Shown: positions 7,539-12,167 of the stretch, piece by piece
Numbering within the stretch: the first letter of the stretch is position 1
Layout of the letters: each line of letters starts with the position of its first letter
DNA from: Chloroflexia bacterium
GTDB lineage: Bacteria > Chloroflexota > Chloroflexia > Thermomicrobiales > JALYUS01
Reading direction: 5' to 3'
Length of the DNA stretch: 12,167 bases
Assembly: GCA_025928215.1 (NCBI GenBank)
Contig: JAICJW010000098.1
Location: forward strand, 1 to 12,167
Notes under the pieces: model-generated
Told to the model about the DNA's origin: nothing
The model's database searches: none
What the model saw: only the letters and a program-made list of their open reading frames with translations
Translations under genes and position numbers: made by a program

Positions 7539-8300
7539 GTGAAAATCATTCGGGATACCTGGCTCGTCTTTCAACGCAACCTCGGCCTCACGCTCGGTAA
7601 CCCGGCATGGACGGTGATCGGGCTGGTCCAGCCGATCCTCTATCTGCTCTTGTTCGCGCCGCTCCTCAAGCCCATTGTCCAAACGCCCGGTTTTCCGTCC
7701 GGCGGCGCGTATAACATCTTTGTGCCGGGGCTGCTCATCCAACTCGGGCTGTTCGGTACCGCCTTCGTCGGCTTCACGCTGATCGCGGAACTGCGCTACG
7801 GCCTCGTCGAGCGGTTGCAGGTCACCCCAGTGAGCAGGCTGGCGCTGCTGCTGGGTCGCGCCCTGCGCGATATTCTCATTCTCCTCATTCAGTCCCTGCT
7901 GCTCGTGCTACTCTCTCTGCCGTTCGGGTTGGCCATCCACCCGGCGGGGTTGTTCGTCGTGTTGGGGCTGATCGCCTTAATCGGGTTGCTGATGGCTTCG
8001 TGCTCGTACGCCCTCGCGCTCTGGCTGAAGAGCGAGGATTCCTTCGCCCCGCTACTCACGACGGTCACGCTGCCGCTCTTACTGCTCTCCGGCGTGTTGC
8101 TGCCGCTGACGCTCGCCCCCGCCTGGCTGCGCCACATTGCCGCCGTCAATCCCCTGTCCTATGCCGTTGACGCCGCCCGCGCGATTTTCAACGACCACCT
8201 CAGCGATGGCAGCGTCATTAAGGGTATCGCGATCACGGCCATTCTTGCGGTGATCGCGCTCGCCGTCTCGGCCCGCTCCTTCGGCCGCACCGTCGCGTAA
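7539..8300 (+). CDS. DrrB-like ABC-2 type transporter permease
   Basis: The product of about 253 residues is an ABC-2 family membrane protein with about six hydrophobic segments, including the first near PAWTVIGLVQPILYLLLFAP and a later long pair DILILLIQSLLLVLLSLPFG and GLFVVLGLIALIGLLMASC. The conserved AAVNPLSYAVDAARAI region near the C-terminus is typical of DrrB-like exporters. With the preceding ATPase it forms an efflux pump for drugs, lipids or other hydrophobic compounds. Start choice: an ATG at 7533 abuts the ribosome site AAGGAG (7527-7532) with no spacing, whereas the in-frame GTG at 7539 is 6 nt away and preferred. It is last in the padR operon, followed by a long stem-loop. Confidence 0.9.
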   Translation: MKIIRDTWLVFQRNLGLTLGNPAWTVIGLVQPILYLLLFAPLLKPIVQTPGFPSGGAYNIFVPGLLIQLGLFGTAFVGFTLIAELRYGLVERLQVTPVSRLALLLGRALRDILILLIQSLLLVLLSLPFGLAIHPAGLFVVLGLIALIGLLMASCSYALALWLKSEDSFAPLLTTVTLPLLLLSGVLLPLTLAPAWLRHIAAVNPLSYAVDAARAIFNDHLSDGSVIKGIAITAILAVIALAVSARSFGRTVA

Positions 8301-8307
8301 TGGGTTC

Positions 8308-8415
8308 AGCGCAGAGCACACAGAGAACACAGAGACGGATAAGAACACACGAGAAAGAAAAATCATCTCCTGACTCCCTCACTGTGTCCTCTGTGTCCTC
8401 TGTGCGCTCTGCGCT
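8308..8415. terminator. Long 9-bp-period stem-loop between convergent genes (repeat copy B)
   Basis: The arms 8308-8334 and 8389-8415 match at 25 of 27 positions as an inverted repeat around a 54-nt loop. Both arms are made of CACAGAGRA-type 9-bp units. Both mismatches are A opposite C in the plus-strand transcript but become G-U pairs in the minus-strand transcript, so the stem is continuous in RNA of the uxuA operon. It lies between the convergent permease and uxuA genes. There is no U-tract, so it is not a classical intrinsic terminator, though it could stabilise or end both messages. The related GTAGAAACCG edge (complement of 8422-8431) includes the uxuA stop codon. Confidence 0.55.
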
Positions 8416-8427
8416 CGTATCCGGTTT

Positions 8428-9450
8428 CTACCGCCGCGACAGTTCTTTCATCGCCGCTTCGCGCAGGCCGGTCATGTAGCCGGTGGCGAAGAGGCGGCCA
8501 AGTATTTCGTAGCCAGGCTGATCGTTCCCCTCGCCCTCCATCGTCGGCGCGTGGTCGAGGCGCATCGGGCCATCGAAGCCGACCTCCAGATAGGTGCGCA
8601 TCGCTTCGAGCATATCCGTCTTTCCCTCATCGTGGAAAACTTCCTCGAACCGCTCCGGCGTGCCGCGCACATCGCGGAAATGAACGAAGTGAATCGCCTG
8701 CCGCTCGGCGAAATGGCGGATCGTCTTCGGGATGTCGGGGGCCATCAGCGCGAAGTTGCCCTGACAGAGCGTGATGCCGTTATGCGGGCTGGGAACGAGA
8801 TCGAGGAGCCGGTCGAAGTTTTCGATGCTCCGCATGATCCGCCCGACGCCCCGGATCGGCGAGAGCGGCGGGTCGTCCGGATGCATGGCAAGTTTGACGC
8901 CCGCCTTCTCCGCCACCGGGACGACGATTTCAAGGAAAGAGTGCAGCGTCTCCCAGAGATGCTCCTCCGGCACCTTCCCCGCCGGGGTGAGCGGTGCATC
9001 CTTGACGAGCGCGTAATCGAAACTGGAAACGAGCGCGCCGCCACGGCCCCGCGTCGAGAGCGAGGTGCGCTGCCAGTTGAACTGCGCCATCCAGTTGTAG
9101 CACCAGACGGAAATACCCGTTGCGCCCATGCTTTCGATCATCGTGCAGACATGCTCGATCTCCGCATCCCGGCCCGGCAGGCCGAGGCGTGCCTGATCCA
9201 TCGGCGGTGACGACTCGATCACATCCACCGTCAGCCCGGCATCCGCGAACCGCTGCGTCATGTAGAGCATTGGATAAAAATCCCATGGGCGCTCGCCGAC
9301 CTTCGTCGCCGCGATTCGCTCGGGTGTCCAGTGGGCGAACCCTTCGGGGCCGATGGGCAGCCCGGTCACGGCGTGCGTGACATTCATCTGCTGGCAGAGC
9401 GTCCACATGCGGTTCGGATACGGGGGAAGAATGTCCGCGAATGTCACCAT
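8428..9450 (-). CDS. uxuA: Mannonate dehydratase
   Basis: The 340-residue protein matches the metal-dependent D-mannonate dehydratase family (EC 4.2.1.8), which turns D-mannonate into 2-keto-3-deoxygluconate in glucuronate breakdown. The TIM-barrel metal ligands are visible: His190 in MHPDDPP, Cys229 in TLCQGNF, His257 in FVHFRDVRGT and Asp299 in LDHAPT, with the family segment FEEVFHDEGKTDM between them. Length is close to the Bacillus-type enzyme. GGAGGA lies 5 nt before the ATG at 9450; an open extension to 9495 has no support. It is the last gene of the aldo/keto reductase-MFS-uxuA set, 99 nt after the MFS gene. Other uronate-pathway genes are not in the window. Related xylose-isomerase-like barrels are the alternative, but the motifs favour UxuA strongly. 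Confidence 0.9.
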   Translation of the reverse strand: MVTFADILPPYPNRMWTLCQQMNVTHAVTGLPIGPEGFAHWTPERIAATKVGERPWDFYPMLYMTQRFADAGLTVDVIESSPPMDQARLGLPGRDAEIEHVCTMIESMGATGISVWCYNWMAQFNWQRTSLSTRGRGGALVSSFDYALVKDAPLTPAGKVPEEHLWETLHSFLEIVVPVAEKAGVKLAMHPDDPPLSPIRGVGRIMRSIENFDRLLDLVPSPHNGITLCQGNFALMAPDIPKTIRHFAERQAIHFVHFRDVRGTPERFEEVFHDEGKTDMLEAMRTYLEVGFDGPMRLDHAPTMEGEGNDQPGYEILGRLFATGYMTGLREAAMKELSRR

Positions 9451-9549
9451 ATCGTTCCTCCATCGTGAAGCAATGAGCAATGACTGAAACCGCACCGATG
9501 CCCCGGGGTGGATAGCGTTGCAGGGAGTCCGGTGTCCGTCAAGGGAACA

Positions 9550-10761
9550 TCAGCCCATCGCCGCGAGCGTTCGCCAGATTGGGGCGAGGGGAAGCAGGAT
9601 CGCGGCGGTCATTACCGCCATGACGAGAAAGACGGGAACCAACCCCGCCGCATCGCCGAGGAGGCCGTAAATGAGGGGGGCGAACGCCGAACTGACGAGC
9701 GCGGCGGTGAAGTACGCCCCATAGCCGCGCGCCCGCCGGTGAGACGGGACAAAATGGGCGACGGCGGCGCTGAGGACGGAGGACGTTCCATTGAGTGCGA
9801 AGCCGAAGAGCGCGGCAACCGGGATGACGGCCCAAACCGGCGCGGTGATAAAGCCGACGAGTGTCAGCGCCGTTACCAGTTCCGTGCTAACGATCAAGGC
9901 ACACGCGCCCCAATGGTCGCCCAGCCAGCCGCACAGGAATTTCCCCGCCGCGCCCGCCGCGAAGATCAGGCTGAAGAGGGCGCTAACCGCCGCCGCGCCC
10001 ACGCCTTCACGGGTGAGGATGAAGGGAAGAAAGGTCAGGGCCGCGCCGCGCGTCGCGGAGTCGAGCGCGCCAACGACGAGCAGAAAGGGGAAACCGGGGC
10101 GCGTCGCCGTCTGGGTCTCTCCCTCCTCCGCCGCGCCGACCGCGGCATCCATTGGTGGCAATGCGGCGCGGCGCCCGATCAGCAGCGGGAGGGTGAAGGC
10201 CGCCGTGACACCACCGACACCGACGAGCGCCATCCGCCACCCCCACCGGACAGCGATCACGCCGACGACGAGCGGGCCGATCATCTTGCCCAGATCGCCC
10301 GTGAAATTGAGCGTTCCGAGCGCCGTCGCTCGCCGCGTGCGCGGAAAGGCGCGCGAGACTATTGCCGTCGCGAGCGGGTGCTGCGCGTTGCCGCCGATCC
10401 CCGCAACGAGTGACGTGAGCAGAAGAAGCGCGTACCCACCGGAGGCGGCCATCAGCACGAGGCCAAGCCCCACCCAGATGTTGCCAATGAGCAGAATCAG
10501 CCCCTCGCCGCATCGCTCGCCGAGCATCCCGGCGGGGATCTGGAAGACGCTCTGCGCGGCGGTGAAACTCGCCTTCACCATGCCGATCTGTGTGTAGGAG
10601 AGGTGCAAATCCGCCGCGACGAAGGGCAAGAGCGGATACAGGAGCGCGAAACAGGCATCATTGCTAACGTGAATCGCGGAGGTCACGAGCAGGGTGCGGC
10701 GGGCTGCCGGCGCGACGGGGAGAGCAGTGACAGCCATCGGACGGGGCGATTGCACATTCAT
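9550..10761 (-). CDS. MFS transporter
   Basis: The 403-residue protein is a 12-helix major facilitator, with helices visible from about residue 24 to the C-terminus and a central cytoplasmic loop (about 195-220, GRRAALPPMDAAVGAAEEGE). The N-terminal IHVSNDACFALLYPLLPF and the loop 2-3 sequence PAGMLGERCG resemble the Fsr (fosmidomycin-resistance)-like branch, which also contains metabolite exporters. Its place between an aldo/keto reductase and mannonate dehydratase suggests sugar or sugar-acid transport instead; sequence alone cannot decide. The ATG at 10761 follows the upstream TGA with no gap, so translation is probably coupled; no clear ribosome site is present. An in-frame ATG at 10737 would be a slightly shorter alternative. 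Confidence 0.88.
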   Translation of the reverse strand: MNVQSPRPMAVTALPVAPAARRTLLVTSAIHVSNDACFALLYPLLPFVAADLHLSYTQIGMVKASFTAAQSVFQIPAGMLGERCGEGLILLIGNIWVGLGLVLMAASGGYALLLLTSLVAGIGGNAQHPLATAIVSRAFPRTRRATALGTLNFTGDLGKMIGPLVVGVIAVRWGWRMALVGVGGVTAAFTLPLLIGRRAALPPMDAAVGAAEEGETQTATRPGFPFLLVVGALDSATRGAALTFLPFILTREGVGAAAVSALFSLIFAAGAAGKFLCGWLGDHWGACALIVSTELVTALTLVGFITAPVWAVIPVAALFGFALNGTSSVLSAAVAHFVPSHRRARGYGAYFTAALVSSAFAPLIYGLLGDAAGLVPVFLVMAVMTAAILLPLAPIWRTLAAMG

Positions 10762-11742
10762 TCAGACGGGAATCGCGTCCGTCTGCCCCGCCGCGCCCCC
10801 CATGATTTCGTCAATTGCGCTCAGATCGTCCGGCGAGAATTGCACGTCGAGCGCGCCGATGTTGTGTTCGATCTCCTCCGGCTTGCGGATGCCCGCCAGC
10901 GCGACACTGACCGCCGGTTGCTGCAAGACCCAGGCGATGGCGAGTTTCGGCAAGGTCGTGCCAAGCCGCGCGGCGACTTCCTTCAGCCGGTCCGCTACCG
11001 CGACATTCTTGGGGAAGTTCTCCGGCGTGAAGAGGTGCTGGCCGAAGGCGGAGCCGCGTGCCCGCCAATCCCACGCCACGAACGTCGTCTCGGTCGTGAA
11101 GGCACCCGTCAGGAGGCCGTGCGCCATCGGGCCATACGCCATCACGCCGACGCCGAGGGCGAGGGCGGTCGGGAACATCTCGCGCTCCCAGCGACGGTCG
11201 AAGAGATTGTAGCCAACCTGATTGGCGCAAATATCCGCCGCCCGCTTCGCCTCGCGCAGTTGCGCGGCGCTGTAGTTCGAGACACCGACGTAACGCGTCT
11301 TGCCTGCCCGCACGAGGTCATTCAGCGTCTCCATTGTCTCCGCAATCGGCGTCTTCGGATCGGGCCAATGGATGAGATAGAGATCCACATAATCGGTGCC
11401 GAGCCGCCGGAGGCTGTCATCCATCCCCGCGGTAATCGCGGCGCGGCTGCTATCCCGCGTGGATGGCCCGCCGACGACCTCCCAACTCAGCCCACCCTTC
11501 GTGACGAGTACGATCTCCTTGCGCCGCGCACCGAGCGCCTTGCCGAGCACTTCCTCCGAGTGGCCGTGTCCGTAGATGGCGGCGGTATCGAAGAGCGTCA
11601 CGCCGAGGTCAATCGCCCGATGCACGGCGCGTGCTTCCTCCCGGTCATCCACGTCGCCGTACTGGTTACCGCCCATCTCCCAGCAGCCGAAACCAATCGC
11701 GGAAAGCTCCAGATCAGACGCACCCATCCTTCGATACTGCAT
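10762..11742 (-). CDS. Aldo/keto reductase
   Basis: The 326-residue (alpha/beta)8-barrel oxidoreductase has the full catalytic tetrad: Asp52 and Tyr57 in FDTAAIYGHG, Lys82 in LVTKGG and His125 in LIHWPD. The NADP(H)-binding end of the barrel is present (ALAGIRKPEEIEHNI). N-terminus MQYRRMGASDLELSAIGFGC is typical of the YdhF/IolS-like branch. It likely reduces an aldehyde or keto group of a sugar derivative, judging from uxuA downstream. AGGAGG lies 5 nt before the ATG at 11742. The frame runs on to 11913, but that extension only translates the 9-bp repeat into a Cys-rich VLC pattern and is not coding. A weak -10 (TACACT, complement of 11790-11795) without a good -35 may drive this operon. 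Confidence 0.93.
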   Translation of the reverse strand: MQYRRMGASDLELSAIGFGCWEMGGNQYGDVDDREEARAVHRAIDLGVTLFDTAAIYGHGHSEEVLGKALGARRKEIVLVTKGGLSWEVVGGPSTRDSSRAAITAGMDDSLRRLGTDYVDLYLIHWPDPKTPIAETMETLNDLVRAGKTRYVGVSNYSAAQLREAKRAADICANQVGYNLFDRRWEREMFPTALALGVGVMAYGPMAHGLLTGAFTTETTFVAWDWRARGSAFGQHLFTPENFPKNVAVADRLKEVAARLGTTLPKLAIAWVLQQPAVSVALAGIRKPEEIEHNIGALDVQFSPDDLSAIDEIMGGAAGQTDAIPV

Positions 11743-11807
11743 CTCCGCCTCCTCACACGCCGCTCGCCTTCCTCCATGCTGACCCCGCGAGTGTACGACG
11801 CCTGCAC

Positions 11808-11960
11808 GACGACGGAAAGGGAACGGAGCGCAGAGGACGCAGAGAACACAGGGGACACAGAGAACGCGGACAGAAAGAGAGAAACAAGGAGGAGGAGAAG
11901 GCTCCGTTTCCACTTTTTCATTTCCCCTCTGGCGCTCTGTGCGCTCCGTTCCCCGTCGTC
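11808..11960. repeat. 9-bp-period repeat with inverted arms (copy C)
   Basis: The left part (11823-11873) contains units such as CGCAGAGGA, CGCAGAGAA, CACAGGGGA and CACAGAGAA. A 25-nt segment at 11808-11832 recurs reversed at 11940-11960 with a 4-nt gap, so the two ends could pair around a 107-nt middle. The middle has an A/G-rich stretch (11868-11900) and no gene. The element fills most of the divergent space between the aldo/keto reductase and folC and would lie within or near both promoters. Confidence 0.75.
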
Positions 11961-12021
11961 ATGGGTATACAATCGCAAAGTATGGAGGTGGGTGATGCGA
12001 GACGACGGGGAACGGAGCGCA
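11940..12021. repeat. Perfect 21-bp inverted repeat around the folC ribosome site
   Basis: Positions 11940-11960 and 12001-12021 are exact reverse complements over 21 bp, separated by a 40-nt loop. The loop holds a -10-like TACAAT (11968-11973), the ribosome site GGAGGT (11984-11989) and the folC ATG (11995). The right arm is coding, giving residues 3-9 of FolC. If the message begins at the TACAAT box, the left arm would be absent from the RNA and the fold would form only in longer transcripts. Confidence 0.85.
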
Positions 12022-12167
12022 ATTGATACGCGGTTGTGGGCGCTGGCCCATGCGTCGCCGTTTGGAGAGCGGCCCGACCTCGGGCGGATGCGGCGGCTCT
12101 TAGCCCTCCTCGGCGATCCGCAGATCGGCCTGCCCGTCCTCCATATCGGCGGGACGGCGGGGAAAGG
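11995..12167 (+). CDS. folC: Folylpolyglutamate synthase / dihydrofolate synthase, N-terminal part
   Basis: The ATG at 11995 opens a frame that leaves the window after 57 full codons. Its residues 13-58 read RLWALAHASPFGERPDLGRM then RRLLALLGDP, then LPVLHIGGTAGKG. This is the FolC N-terminus: the RMRRLL..LG helix before the ATP-binding P-loop H-I-x-G-T-x-G-K-G. FolC adds glutamates to folate, and often also makes dihydrofolate from dihydropteroate. GGAGGT (11984-11989) lies 5 nt before the start. The first 11 residues (MRDDGERSAID) precede the conserved region, and most of them are encoded by an arm of the inverted repeat. The catalytic body is outside the window. Confidence 0.88.
   Translation, partial: MRDDGERSAIDTRLWALAHASPFGERPDLGRMRRLLALLGDPQIGLPVLHIGGTAGK

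Noticed and set aside
9508..10413. 301-codon plus-strand open frame opposite the MFS gene
   Set aside because: Very high Arg/Glu content typical of the antisense of a GC-rich membrane protein gene.
11743..11913. N-terminal extension of the aldo/keto reductase with repeated VLC residues
   Set aside because: It only translates the 9-bp repeat; a good ribosome site and the family N-terminus are at 11742.
11598..11978. 126-codon minus-strand frame through the repeat region upstream of and into the reductase gene
   Set aside because: It mostly overlaps the repeat and the reductase gene in another frame, with no domain.

Overview
The window looks like a GC-rich bacterial chromosome, roughly 60 % G+C by eye, with closely packed genes, strong Shine-Dalgarno sites and several start/stop overlaps. 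Two genes belong to families that usually use deazaflavin F420: an LLM-class oxidoreductase and a Ddn-type reductase. There are also LplB/YtcP-type sugar permeases and a PadR-DrrAB cassette. Together these fit a Chloroflexota lineage such as Thermomicrobia, or an actinobacterium. This is inference; no marker gene here is decisive.

Layout. (1) 1-367, minus strand: 5' part of an LLM flavin/F420 oxidoreductase gene. (2) 368-887: a gene-poor stretch with a 9-bp-period repeat, two overlapping opposed ORFs of which at most one is likely real, and a hairpin/heptamer repeat. (3) 888-3694, minus strand: an operon of two sugar-type ABC permeases and an NHL beta-propeller protein, with neither the binding protein nor the ATPase in the window. 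(4) 3901-4674, plus strand: a lone alpha/beta hydrolase. (5) 4723-5726, minus strand: GNAT acetyltransferase followed by a Ddn-like reductase. (6) 5808-8300, plus strand: a near-consensus promoter with an overlapping palindromic operator, then padR, a DrrA-like ATPase and a DrrB-like permease. (7) 8301-8427: a long stem-loop between convergent genes. (8) 8428-11742, minus strand: an operon of aldo/keto reductase, MFS transporter and mannonate dehydratase (UxuA). (9) 11743-11994: a divergent intergenic region with repeats. (10) 11995-12167, plus strand: 5' end of folC.

How it fits together. The 888-3694 and 8428-11742 operons point to uptake and catabolism of sugars or uronic acids. PadR-DrrAB is a self-regulated drug or lipid efflux unit. 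The most unusual content is the small repeats. A 63-bp palindromic element sits between a permease stop codon and the next gene's ribosome site, bracketed by an exact 8-bp direct repeat, which looks like a transposition footprint; a longer inverted copy lies on the other side of the NHL gene. A separate 9-bp-period repeat family occurs at three intergenic sites, and one of these includes a perfect 21-bp inverted repeat whose second arm forms the first codons of folC. I see no CRISPR array, tRNA, rRNA, phage genes or full insertion sequence. No obviously new multi-gene system is visible; the novelty candidates are the repeat elements.
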